Assembly (NCBI GenBank): GCA_011176555.1
Contig: DUEF01000351.1
Span: forward strand, 1-11,490
Reading direction: 5' to 3'
Length of the DNA: 11,490 nt
Source of the DNA: Caldilineae bacterium
Lineage (GTDB): Bacteria; Chloroflexota; Anaerolineae; J102
Part shown: piece by piece, positions 1 through 6,911 of the stretch
How positions within the stretch are numbered: position 1 is the first letter of the stretch
Layout of the letters: every line of letters begins with the position of its first letter
The notes under the pieces: generated by a model
What the model saw: the letters and a program-made list of their open reading frames with translations, nothing else
Databases searched by the model: none
Told to the model about the DNA's origin: nothing
Made by a program: the position numbers and the translations under genes

Positions 1-210
1 AATCCAGAGCACATAAAGCGCGTCAGGCGGATCGCCCTGAAAGAAAAGATAGGCGTCTTTGGGATAGCAGTGGCCATGCAACAAAGGCGCAATCGCCAAC
101 CATTCCTCTTCAGAAAGACCGCGGAAGAGAGGAACTGAGCGTGCAACCTGTACCATGTTCCATTGGAGCTTGTCCAGACGAGGTCCGGCTCTGCTAGTGG
201 TGTGTGCCAT
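1..210 (-). CDS. Crp/Fnr-type cyclic-nucleotide-binding domain protein, N-terminal part (runs off the window)
   Basis: Reading the minus strand from ATG at 210-208 gives 70 open codons that continue past base 1. After a polar ~25-residue leader, residues 26-70 follow the start of a cNMP-binding beta-roll: VPLFRGLSEEEW is the classic opening, and YLFFQGDPPDALYVL (54-68) matches the Gly-Asp turn that precedes the ligand pocket. In the Crp/Fnr family this domain senses a small molecule and controls a C-terminal helix-turn-helix. That HTH lies outside the window, so a kinase or channel carrying the same domain cannot be excluded. The start is uncertain: AGGA lies almost against ATG 210, and an in-frame ATG at 156 sits just before the conserved region. 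The gene is preceded by a palindromic promoter-like site (273-307) and by the convergently placed 3' end of a lipoprotein gene read in the same direction. Confidence 0.75.
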   Translation of the reverse strand, partial: MAHTTSRAGPRLDKLQWNMVQVARSVPLFRGLSEEEWLAIAPLLHGHCYPKDAYLFFQGDPPDALYVLWI

Positions 211-272
211 ATCCTGAAGGTAGTTTTTGTGGCCTGGCGATAGCGCCATGTGTGGGTGGCCACGCTACCTGC

Positions 273-307
273 ACATTGTAACATAAGAGTGCGAGACGTT
301 ACAATGT
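273..307 (-). promoter_or_regulatory. Palindromic promoter/operator candidate upstream of the Crp-like gene
   Basis: ACATTGTAAC (273-282) and GTTACAATGT (298-307) form a perfect 10-bp inverted repeat with a 15-bp spacer. On the minus strand the arms also supply a -35-like TTGTAA (304-299) and a -10-like TACAAT (280-275, one mismatch to consensus) separated by 18 bp, about 65 bp before the Crp-like start codon. By symmetry the same pair reads on the plus strand (276-281 and 300-305), where no gene follows in the same direction. The symmetry suggests binding by a dimeric regulator, possibly the Crp-like product itself. A role as a terminator for the lipoprotein gene is less likely because the arms are AT-rich and no T-run follows. 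Confidence 0.5.
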
Positions 308-323
308 TTGTTCGCTGCCCGTG

Positions 324-821
324 TTACCGCAGGGCTTCGAGATTATAAGTGAGGGATTGGATGCACCAACGCTCGCCGCAGCGGGAGAATGTCCATAAAT
401 CGCCAGCGGGCGACACTTCATCGCCGATTTGGGTTGTGGAACGCGCCGTTGCCCGGTCGCCTTCCACAACGATCTCGATATCGACGGGCTCGGCGAATTG
501 GGGATTGCCAGGAAAGACCAGGACGACGTAGCGGTCGAGAATTGCGTCGATGCCGCGCCAGACAGCGTCATCATCGGCGATGTCGGGTGTGTGTTTGGCG
601 TCGGTCACGGTGGCGTCTTCCGCCCAAAGTTCGGCCAACAACGTCATGTCCTGTCTGACCACGCCCTCGCTTTCCGCTCGCAGGATCTGCAGGATCGCTT
701 CTTCATCGTTGGCAGGGACCGGTGTGGGCGTCCGGAGTGGCGCTGTTGGCGGGGAGGATGCAGGCGGTTGGCAGGCGGCTAACAGCAACAAACTAAACAG
801 GAGGAATAGGCGTCTGATCAT
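324..821 (-). CDS. Putative lipoprotein with an NTF2/SnoaL-like (DUF4440-type) domain
   Basis: The 165-residue product starts with two arginines and a leucine-rich signal segment, and has a lipobox LAAC with the acylated Cys at residue 17. A Thr/Pro-rich tether follows (18-37), then a compact alpha+beta domain. Residues 40-75 (EAILQILRAESEGVVRQD, then LLAELWAEDATV) resemble the helix-helix-strand opening of SnoaL/DUF4440 folds, and the end (AGDLWTFSRCGERWCIQSLTYN) resembles their C-terminal sheet. Such domains are small cone-shaped binding pockets or enzymes; no substrate can be named from the sequence. It should be anchored on the outer face of the cytoplasmic membrane. Two Cys near the C-terminus could form a disulfide. 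No clear Shine-Dalgarno site precedes the ATG. It is separated from rpmB by a terminator, so it is probably transcribed alone. Confidence 0.75.
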   Translation of the reverse strand: MIRRLFLLFSLLLLAACQPPASSPPTAPLRTPTPVPANDEEAILQILRAESEGVVRQDMTLLAELWAEDATVTDAKHTPDIADDDAVWRGIDAILDRYVVLVFPGNPQFAEPVDIEIVVEGDRATARSTTQIGDEVSPAGDLWTFSRCGERWCIQSLTYNLEALR

Positions 822-858
822 GGGTGGTGCTGGTGTTGTATTGCTGTGAAAATGCGGG

Positions 859-882
859 GTGGGGCGTCAAGTGGGGCGTCAA
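859..882 (-). repeat. Tandem pair of a 12-bp direct repeat upstream of the lipoprotein gene
   Basis: GTGGGGCGTCAA occurs twice back to back (859-870, 871-882). Read toward the lipoprotein gene on the minus strand each unit begins TTGACG, a good -35-like hexamer, 38-60 bp before the start codon. No convincing -10 lies 16-18 bp beyond either copy. It may be a duplicated regulator site or a recent slippage duplication. The rest of 822-1027 holds an A8 run (885-892) flanked by AACG/CGTT and the rpmB terminator. Confidence 0.6.
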
Positions 883-990
883 CGAAAAAAAACGTTGCTG
901 CGCTTGGCAGACAAGGCCAACATGCGGTAACATACAGTTATTCCAATCCCCCACGTCTGTCGTCGTTCTCCAACCGGCTGGCGCACCCAA

Positions 991-1023
991 GCAAAACGCC
1001 AATCCCGGCGTGGAATTGGCGTT
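991..1023 (-). terminator. Rho-independent terminator of rpmB
   Basis: AACGCCAAT (995-1003) pairs perfectly with ATTGGCGTT (1015-1023) around an 11-nt loop. On the minus strand the hairpin begins 4 nt after the rpmB stop codon and ends in TTTT (996-993). The position and polarity fit termination of rpmB transcription before the lipoprotein gene. Confidence 0.75.
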
Positions 1024-1027
1024 CGTT

Positions 1028-1213
1028 TTAGCCCTGTGTTTTCGACATCGTTTTCAGACAGCTTGTGCAGATGTTTACTTTTTGCATCTTGCCGTCGAGC
1101 ATCATGCGTCGTTTCTGAATATTGGCGTTGAATCGCCGCTTGACATGACGCTGCGAGAAGCTGACATGATTGCCAAATTGGGGGCCTTTTCCACAGATCT
1201 GACATTTAGCCAT
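1028..1213 (-). CDS. rpmB: 50S ribosomal protein L28 (zinc-binding form)
   Basis: The 61-residue product begins MAKCQICGKGPQFGNHVSFS, followed by RRFNANIQKRR, the conserved core of bacterial L28. Two Cys pairs are present, CQIC (residues 4-7) and CTSC near residues 49-52. This marks the C+ type that holds a zinc ion, as opposed to the zinc-free paralogue used by some bacteria under zinc limitation. L28 sits near the E site of the large subunit and is needed for assembly. GGAG lies 10 nt before the ATG. The gene runs opposite to the asp23-fakA operon, a divergent version of the rpmB-yloU-yloV neighbourhood seen in Bacillus subtilis. A terminator follows the gene, and a further hairpin terminator lies upstream in the presumed leader. 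Confidence 0.96.
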   Translation of the reverse strand: MAKCQICGKGPQFGNHVSFSQRHVKRRFNANIQKRRMMLDGKMQKVNICTSCLKTMSKTQG

Positions 1214-1289
1214 TGTTTTACTACTCCGAGAGCAAATTCAAATTGCAATAACTGCGTTCCTTCGTATCTGGGCCACGTAAATAGCCAAC

Positions 1290-1311
1290 AAAAAGCCCCC
1301 TGCGCGGGAGC
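1290..1311 (-). terminator. Intrinsic terminator hairpin in the leader region of rpmB (attenuator candidate)
   Basis: Read on the minus strand, GCUCCC (1311-1306), loop GCGCA and GGGGGC (1300-1295) form six pairs, one of them a U-G wobble, followed directly by UUUUU (1294-1290). This is a classic rho-independent terminator, but it lies 77 bp before the rpmB start codon with no recognisable gene behind it. It must either attenuate rpmB or end a short RNA. Upstream on the same strand are two further possible helices: 1369-1390 (ATCAG/CTGAT plus CCA/TGG around a 4-nt loop) and TCTCG/CGAGA (1333-1337 with 1361-1365). I could not match these to a known riboswitch. The remainder of 1214-1437 holds no gene I can support, nor a convincing plus-strand promoter. 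Confidence 0.6.
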
Positions 1312-1437
1312 AAAAAGAAGCGTAACACAAAATCTCGCCGCATGCAAACTCAGTAAGTCCCGAGACGCATCAGGCCAACCGTGGTCTGATTTCCCGACTG
1401 CGGCGTTGAGCGCCCCCCATCCATCTGGAAAAACCGT

Positions 1438-1824
1438 GTGACTATCAACGAAACTAATTTTGGCAAAATCGAAATATCTCCCATCGCCATCGCTACGTTG
1501 GCTGTTGAGACGGCGTTATCGAGTTATGGCGTTGTGGGATTGGCGAGTCGATCGAAGTTCGATGATTGGCGGAGAAGCCTGCTGCGGGGCGTCTATGCTC
1601 ACCCCGGCGTGACCGTCTCGGTCGATGATGGCGCCATCGTCGTCGATCTGTACATCATCGTCGAATACGGCACTCGCATTTCGGAAGTGGCTCGTAGCGT
1701 GATGCACCGTGTGCAGTACACACTTGAGCAAACCGTCGGCCTCCCCGTGGGGGCGGTGAATGTCCATGTCCAGGGCCTGCGCGTCAGCGGCCCCACGTTA
1801 ATCCCCTGGAAAGTCGAGCCTTGA
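1438..1824 (+). CDS. Asp23/Gls24 (YloU-type) protein
   Basis: This 128-residue product, with a GTG start, has the layout of the Asp23/Gls24 family (DUF322). A first strand-helix runs from GKIEISPIAIATLAVETALSS, the glycine turn is GVVGLAS, and the second half (VTVSVDDGAIVVDLYIIVEYG, then VARSVMHRVQYTLEQTVGL) ends in the usual VNVHVQGLRV strand. Family members are small cytosolic or membrane-associated proteins linked to envelope stress and lipid homeostasis; their biochemistry is poorly known. Its last four bases (TTGA) overlap the start of fakA, so the two are almost certainly co-translated. In Bacillus the equivalent pair is yloU-yloV, where this family member sits directly before the fatty acid kinase. 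Only a weak GGAA-like site precedes the GTG. Confidence 0.88.
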   Translation: MTINETNFGKIEISPIAIATLAVETALSSYGVVGLASRSKFDDWRRSLLRGVYAHPGVTVSVDDGAIVVDLYIIVEYGTRISEVARSVMHRVQYTLEQTVGLPVGAVNVHVQGLRVSGPTLIPWKVEP

Positions 1825-3542
1825 CGAACCAAAGCGAAATCAATACTTTGACCGATAACCTCCCTCCGGATCAGGCCATTACGCATATTGACGGCGCTGA
1901 TTTGCATCAGATGTTGAGTGTGGGCCTTGACTGGCTGAAGCAGCATAGCCACATCGTCAACGCCCTGAACGTCTTTCCCGTTCCCGATGGCGACACGGGC
2001 ACAAATATGGTGCTTACGATGCAATCGGCGTGGGGAAAGGCCGCAGAGCACCCCAGTAGCGATGTCGGAACTGTGGCGCAGGCCTATGCCCAGGGCGCTG
2101 TTCGCGGGGCTCGCGGCAACAGCGGCGTTATCCTCTCTCAGATCCTGCGCGGCTTTTCCGAGCAATTGGCCGATACGACGACCATCGATGCCAAGCAGTT
2201 TGCCGCCGCCATGCAGCAGGCCACGCAAACTGCGTACAAAGGCGTCCTGAAGCCGGTCGAGGGCACGATCCTCACTGTTATCCGCGAGGCCGCCACCGCC
2301 AGTGGCCATGCCGCCGCCATTAGCCTCGACCTGCGTTTTGTTTTAGACACCACCCTGCTCAAAGCCAAGCAAGCGCTGGACAACACGCCCAATTTGTTGC
2401 CTGTGCTCAAGCAAGCGGGCGTGGTCGATGCTGGTGGGCAGGGGTTGTACTACATCATGGAGGGCATGGCCAAGCACCTGCGCGGGGAAACGCTGCCGCC
2501 ACCTGAGTCGATCACGGTTGGGGGGCCTTCTGAGGCGGTTCCTCAGCCCGATCTCGATGTGTTCGGTGAAGATGAGTGGGGATATGACATTCAGTATCTG
2601 ATCTTTGGCGATGATCTGGATGAAGATGAAATCAGACAACAACTTTTGAGCATGGGCGGCGTGAGTGTGGTGGTGGGGCGCGCCGGCAATGTGGTGAAGG
2701 TGCATGTACACAACGAAGATCCGGGCCCCTTCATCACTTATGGCGCTTCTTTAGGACACCTCGACGACATCGTATTGGAGAATATGACGCTGCAAACCTT
2801 GCGTCGTAAAGGAGACTGGAGTGAGGATGCGCCAGTCTTGCATGCAACCCCCGCCCCAGCGGAAACGTTCGAAGAGTCGCGCAAATGTCCCGGCGTCGTG
2901 GCCGTGGCGGCGGGGGAGGGGTTGCGTAAGGTGTTCGAGAGTTTGGGCGTGTGCGCCGTTGTCCAGGGGGGGCAAACGATGAACCCGTCCACCGAGGATT
3001 TGCTCCTGGCTGCGGAGCAGTTGCCTCAGGAGGATGTCATCATCCTGCCCAACAACAAGAACATCATTTTAGCGGCGCGTCAGGCCGCTGAGATTTCAGA
3101 AAAACGCATTCATGTGATCGAAACTCGTTCGGCGCAGCAAGGTATTTCCGCGATGTGGGGATTCAATGCGGAAGCGGGCGTCGAGCATAATATCGCAGCC
3201 ATGACGGAAGCCTTCCAGGACACGATCTCGGCCGAAGTGACAACGGCTGTTCGGGATGTGTCGTTCGATGGGATTGACGTGAAAGAGGGCGATCTCATCG
3301 GACTGATCGATGGCAAGCTGCGTTGCCGGGGCGATAACCTGGATGATCTCGTGCAGCGGATCCTGGAACGCATGGATCCTCTCGGTGAGACCGAGGTGTT
3401 CACCCTCTACTACGGCGCACAGGTGAGAGAAACCGAGGCCCAAGCGCTACTGGAACGCCTGGAACCGCTCTTTCCTGAGCACGAAATCGAATTGCTTTAT
3501 GGCGGCCAACCCCATTATCATTACCTTATCTCGGCGGAGTGA
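1821..3542 (+). CDS. fakA: Fatty acid kinase catalytic subunit FakA (YloV/DAK2 family)
   Basis: The 573-residue product uses a TTG start overlapping the previous stop; GGAAAG lies 7 nt upstream. Three parts are visible. The DhaL-like ATP-binding domain (~28-222) carries NVFPVPDGDTGTNM (50-63), with the Mg-binding aspartates D56 and D58, plus GARGNSGVILSQ (96-107) and VDAGGQG (202-208). The middle domain (~245-335) contains VKVHVH (H295, H297). The C-terminal DegV-like domain (~350-573) has GGQTMNPST (383-391) and LPNNKN (409-414) and ends in a typical GGQP...YLIS strand. FakA phosphorylates a fatty acid held by a FakB (DegV) partner, giving acyl-phosphate for phospholipid synthesis or chain elongation. 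The next gene is such a partner. The Cys usually found with the two middle-domain histidines is replaced here by D256 in WGYDIQYLI. Confidence 0.92.
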   Translation: MTNQSEINTLTDNLPPDQAITHIDGADLHQMLSVGLDWLKQHSHIVNALNVFPVPDGDTGTNMVLTMQSAWGKAAEHPSSDVGTVAQAYAQGAVRGARGNSGVILSQILRGFSEQLADTTTIDAKQFAAAMQQATQTAYKGVLKPVEGTILTVIREAATASGHAAAISLDLRFVLDTTLLKAKQALDNTPNLLPVLKQAGVVDAGGQGLYYIMEGMAKHLRGETLPPPESITVGGPSEAVPQPDLDVFGEDEWGYDIQYLIFGDDLDEDEIRQQLLSMGGVSVVVGRAGNVVKVHVHNEDPGPFITYGASLGHLDDIVLENMTLQTLRRKGDWSEDAPVLHATPAPAETFEESRKCPGVVAVAAGEGLRKVFESLGVCAVVQGGQTMNPSTEDLLLAAEQLPQEDVIILPNNKNIILAARQAAEISEKRIHVIETRSAQQGISAMWGFNAEAGVEHNIAAMTEAFQDTISAEVTTAVRDVSFDGIDVKEGDLIGLIDGKLRCRGDNLDDLVQRILERMDPLGETEVFTLYYGAQVRETEAQALLERLEPLFPEHEIELLYGGQPHYHYLISAE

Positions 3543-3581
3543 TTTTCGCCGCATCAAGGACACCATCGCTTGAGGATAAAC

Positions 3582-4424
3582 GTGAAAAAACTACGCATTG
3601 TAACGGATAGCAGCGCCCACTTGACTCAGGAAGAACGAACTTCCCTGGGCATTTCTGTCGTGCCACTACGTCTACGGTTGGGTCGCAAGACCTACAAAGA
3701 GGCCGTAGAACTCAAAAGCGATGCGTTTTTCAACCGCTTACAAACGATCAAGACGCTCCCAGTCTCTTATCCGGCGGTTTTGCAGGATTTCATCGACACC
3801 TACTACCGTTTGAGTCAGGAGACGGATGAGATCCTCTCTATCCACATTTCCAGCAAACTGACTGATACCGCCAATGTTGCGCGCATGGCCGCAGCGACCT
3901 TGCGGGGACACACCCGCATCACCGTGATCGATAGCGAAACTCTGGATCGGGGCCTGGGCATGGTGGTCAAGTGCGCGGCTGAGGCGGCGATGGAAGGGGC
4001 GACGTACAACGAGGTGTCGCGGCTGGTGCGCGGCATCATTCCCAGCATCTTCCTCAGTTTCTTTGTGGACGATCTGTCTTATCTCAAGCGGGATGGACGC
4101 ATTCGAGACTCTCAGGCCTTGCTCGGCACGATGTTGGGAATCAAGCCCTTGGTGGAGATCCGGGAGGGGGATCTTATCGTGATGGAGAAGGTGCGAGATC
4201 GGATCGACATGATCGAAAAGCTCTACAATTTCATTAGCGAGTTCGCTTACTTGAAGGAGATCGCCCTGCTCCAGAACAATAATCAACAGGATGCCACGCA
4301 GTTGCTGGAACAGTTGGAGGCGACCTATCCCGATGTCCCCATTTTCACGGACCGCTACGGTCCCACCCTGGCATCCTTCATCGGCCCTTCCGCGGTTGGC
4401 GTGGTGGTGCGAGAAGATTTCTAA
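3582..4424 (+). CDS. DegV family fatty-acid-binding protein (probable FakB partner of FakA)
   Basis: I start the gene at GTG 3582 because GAGG (3572-3575) lies 6 nt ahead and the protein then opens MKKLRIVTDSSAHLT, like other DegV proteins. A TTG at 3570 would add four residues and would lack a site. The 280-residue product matches the family length and motifs: VTDSSA (7-12), HISSKLTDT (88-96, usually ISSxLSGT), VIDSETLDRGLG (115-126), LKRDGRI (168-174, where R173 corresponds to the arginine near the ligand head group in FakB) and LLGTMLGIKPLVEI. DegV proteins enclose one fatty acid and present its carboxylate to FakA. The gene follows fakA by 39 nt, which supports a working kinase/carrier pair. 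Chain preference cannot be read from the sequence. The family assignment is firm; the FakB role is inferred from context. Confidence 0.9.
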   Translation: MKKLRIVTDSSAHLTQEERTSLGISVVPLRLRLGRKTYKEAVELKSDAFFNRLQTIKTLPVSYPAVLQDFIDTYYRLSQETDEILSIHISSKLTDTANVARMAAATLRGHTRITVIDSETLDRGLGMVVKCAAEAAMEGATYNEVSRLVRGIIPSIFLSFFVDDLSYLKRDGRIRDSQALLGTMLGIKPLVEIREGDLIVMEKVRDRIDMIEKLYNFISEFAYLKEIALLQNNNQQDATQLLEQLEATYPDVPIFTDRYGPTLASFIGPSAVGVVVREDF

Positions 4425-4439
4425 CCTTCACCGCCCAAG

Positions 4440-6911
4440 ATGAAGTCCAGCGCGTTTACACGCTTACGCAAAATACTCGATCTGGAGGCGCAGCGCGGGT
4501 ATCGCAACGACGCCGTTGTCGGCGGATTGGAGCGCTACGCCGAGCAATGGCAGCGTGAAGCGGACCAGGCTGTCTCAGGGCGGGCGCATTCCGAGCGAGT
4601 CAATCAGATCGTCGAAGCGCTGATGGGGTATCCGCTGCTGCCGGCGGGCGCGCGTCGCAGCACCATCCGTAATATCCAGGAGAGCTTGCGCCGTCTGGAG
4701 AAAGTAGGAGGCCAAAAGGGTGGGGGAGCGAGAGGGCGGAGTGGGGAAGAAGCGCTCGCGCGGGAGAGCGAACAGCGACCCCGCTCGCGACCACCGACTT
4801 TCACCATTTCTCCGCTGGCCGCACCCCTCACCAGCCTATCCGGGATCGGCCCTAAACTGGCGAGCACGCTGGCCCGGCTCGATCTGCACGAGGTGGGCGA
4901 TCTGCTCTGGCATTTGCCCTACCGCTACCAGGATTACAGCAATCTGCAACCGATCAAGGATCTGCGAATCGGAGAAGAGGTGACGATCCGGGCGACGGTG
5001 TGGGGATTGCGCGTCCGGCGCATCAAGGGAAACCGCAAATTGACCACAGCCGTGTTGATCGATGGCACGGGGCGTATCAACGCCACCTTCTGGAACCCCT
5101 ACATCGACAAAGTCCTGCTGCCGGAGCGAACCTACTTTTTCAGTGGCAAAGTGGGCGGTTACATGGGCAAGCGGGTGCTGGAATCGCCGGAATTCGAGGC
5201 GGTCTCGGATGATCCCACCCATACCGCGCGCATCGTCCCTATTTACCCGCTCACTGAGGGTCTGTCGTCGCGGGTCTTGCGCAAACACATCCGTCAGGTG
5301 GTCGACACCTGGGCGGAAAAACTGCCCGATCCCCTGCCCGCCGACCTGCGTCAACGTCTGGACTATCCCGACCTGGGCGCGGCGCTCCAGCAGGTGCATT
5401 TCCCCGACGATGTCGCTGCGCTCGATCGCGCGCGCAAACGCCTCGCCTTCGACGAGTTGCTGGTCATCCAGTTGGGCGTGTTGGGCCAGCGCCGGGCCTG
5501 GCAGAGCAAACCAGCCCAGCCCCTGCTCATCAGCGACGCTCAACTTCAGTCTTTTCTCGACACCCAGCCCTTCACCCTCACGCGGGCGCAGCAGCGAGTG
5601 CTGACGGACATCCGTCGCGACCTCACCCGCGATTACCCCATGACTCGGCTGTTGCAGGGCGATGTCGGCAGCGGCAAGACCGTGATCGCCGCCGCCGCCA
5701 TGTGGGCCGCCGTTTGCAATGGCGCTCAGGCCGCGCTCATGGCCCCCACCGAGATCCTGGCCGAGCAGCACTATCGCAAGCTGCGTGCGCAATTCGCCCA
5801 ACTGACGCACCCGCTTAGCGGTTGGCCTCTGCGCGTGGACTTGCTCACCGGCAGTGTGACCGGCAAGAAACGCGAAGCGTTGCTGCAAGCCCTGGCCAGC
5901 GGCGACACCGACATCCTCATCGGCACCCACGCCCTGATCCAGGAAAGCGTGCAGTTCCACGACCTGGCGCTGATCGTGGTGGATGAACAGCATCGGTTTG
6001 GCGTCGATCAGCGCTCAGCCCTGCGCGAAAAGGGCGCGGAACTCAATTTACCCGATTCAGCAGGCGTCAATAAAACGCCCCACACCCTGGTCATGTCGGC
6101 TACGCCCATCCCCCGCACGCTGGCCCTGACGATTTATGGGGATATGGATGTGAGCGCCATCGACGAACTGCCGCCGGGCCGGCAACCGATCAAAACTTAC
6201 TGGGTCAAGCCGGAGATGCGGCAGCGGGTGTACAAATTCATCGAAAAACAGGTGGCCGAGGGACGCCAGGCGTTCGTGATCTATCCCTTGGTCGAGGAAA
6301 GTGACCGTCTGGAGGATGTTGGCGCGGCCATCGCCGAGCACAGACGCCTGGATACGCAGGTGTTCCCGGACTTGACAGTGGGGTTGCTGCACGGCCGTTT
6401 GACAGGCAAACAAAAGGATGCGATCATGCGGGCCTTTGCCGCCGGCGAGTACGATATCCTGGTTAGCACCGCGGTGGTGGAGGTAGGCATCGACGTGCCC
6501 AACGCCAGCTTGATCTTGATTGAGAACGCCGAGCGCTTTGGCCTGGCCCAACTGCACCAATTTCGGGGCCGGGTCGGGCGTGGGCCCCACCAGTCGTACT
6601 GCATCCTCGTCAGCGATCCCAACTCCGACCAGGGCGCAGAGCGGATGCGGGCTATGGAGCGCACCCAGGATGGTTTCGAGCTGGCTGAAGTCGACCTGCG
6701 AATGCGCGGCCCCGGTGAGTTCTTCGGTTCCCGCCAGAGCGGCTTACCCGATCTCAAGCTCGCCCGAATGAGTGACGCCCGCCTGCTGGAGTTGGCCCGT
6801 CGCGAGGCCGAATCCCTGCTCGACGCCGATCCCGATCTCAGTCAACCCGACCATCATCTTCTTTCCCAACGCATGACCGAATACTGGTCTCAGGAGCTGG
6901 ACCTTTCATGA
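4440..6911 (+). CDS. recG: ATP-dependent DNA helicase RecG
   Basis: At 823 residues this is longer than the ~690 of E. coli RecG. An extra N-terminal helical region (1-85) and an Arg/Gly/Ser/Glu-rich linker (~88-120) precede the usual fold. SLSGIGPKLASTLARL (~131-147) is a helix-hairpin-helix-like segment, and the OB-type wedge domain that splits branched DNA follows (~177-260). The helicase motifs are intact: GDVGSGKT (407-414, Walker A), DEQH (515-518), SATPIPRT (from 553) and QFRGRVGRG (707-715). The C-terminal RMRGPGEFFGSRQSG fits the region that couples ATP use to fork movement. RecG regresses stalled forks and remodels recombination intermediates. It starts 15 nt after the DegV gene and overlaps coaD by 4 nt (ATGA). 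N-terminal extensions of this sort occur in several deep-branching phyla. Confidence 0.97.
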   Translation: MKSSAFTRLRKILDLEAQRGYRNDAVVGGLERYAEQWQREADQAVSGRAHSERVNQIVEALMGYPLLPAGARRSTIRNIQESLRRLEKVGGQKGGGARGRSGEEALARESEQRPRSRPPTFTISPLAAPLTSLSGIGPKLASTLARLDLHEVGDLLWHLPYRYQDYSNLQPIKDLRIGEEVTIRATVWGLRVRRIKGNRKLTTAVLIDGTGRINATFWNPYIDKVLLPERTYFFSGKVGGYMGKRVLESPEFEAVSDDPTHTARIVPIYPLTEGLSSRVLRKHIRQVVDTWAEKLPDPLPADLRQRLDYPDLGAALQQVHFPDDVAALDRARKRLAFDELLVIQLGVLGQRRAWQSKPAQPLLISDAQLQSFLDTQPFTLTRAQQRVLTDIRRDLTRDYPMTRLLQGDVGSGKTVIAAAAMWAAVCNGAQAALMAPTEILAEQHYRKLRAQFAQLTHPLSGWPLRVDLLTGSVTGKKREALLQALASGDTDILIGTHALIQESVQFHDLALIVVDEQHRFGVDQRSALREKGAELNLPDSAGVNKTPHTLVMSATPIPRTLALTIYGDMDVSAIDELPPGRQPIKTYWVKPEMRQRVYKFIEKQVAEGRQAFVIYPLVEESDRLEDVGAAIAEHRRLDTQVFPDLTVGLLHGRLTGKQKDAIMRAFAAGEYDILVSTAVVEVGIDVPNASLILIENAERFGLAQLHQFRGRVGRGPHQSYCILVSDPNSDQGAERMRAMERTQDGFELAEVDLRMRGPGEFFGSRQSGLPDLKLARMSDARLLELARREAESLLDADPDLSQPDHHLLSQRMTEYWSQELDLS

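Noticed and set aside
273..307. Inverted repeat as terminator of the lipoprotein gene
   Set aside because: The arms are AT-rich, the loop is 15 nt and no T-run follows on the minus strand; the promoter-box match explains it better.
1321..1437. tRNA or known riboswitch in the rpmB/asp23 intergenic region
   Set aside because: No cloverleaf, T-loop sequence or familiar riboswitch core could be found; only unclassified hairpins are visible.
824..1441. 205-codon plus-strand open frame across the rpmB region
   Set aside because: It runs antisense through rpmB and both its terminator hairpins; the product has no domain-like pattern.
3570..3581. TTG start four codons earlier for the DegV gene
   Set aside because: It would place the GAGG ribosome-binding site inside the coding sequence; GTG 3582 has proper spacing and the family N-terminus.
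4836..5993. 385-codon open frame on the minus strand opposite recG
   Set aside because: It lies wholly within recG, whose motifs are intact, and shows no family features or initiation signals of its own.
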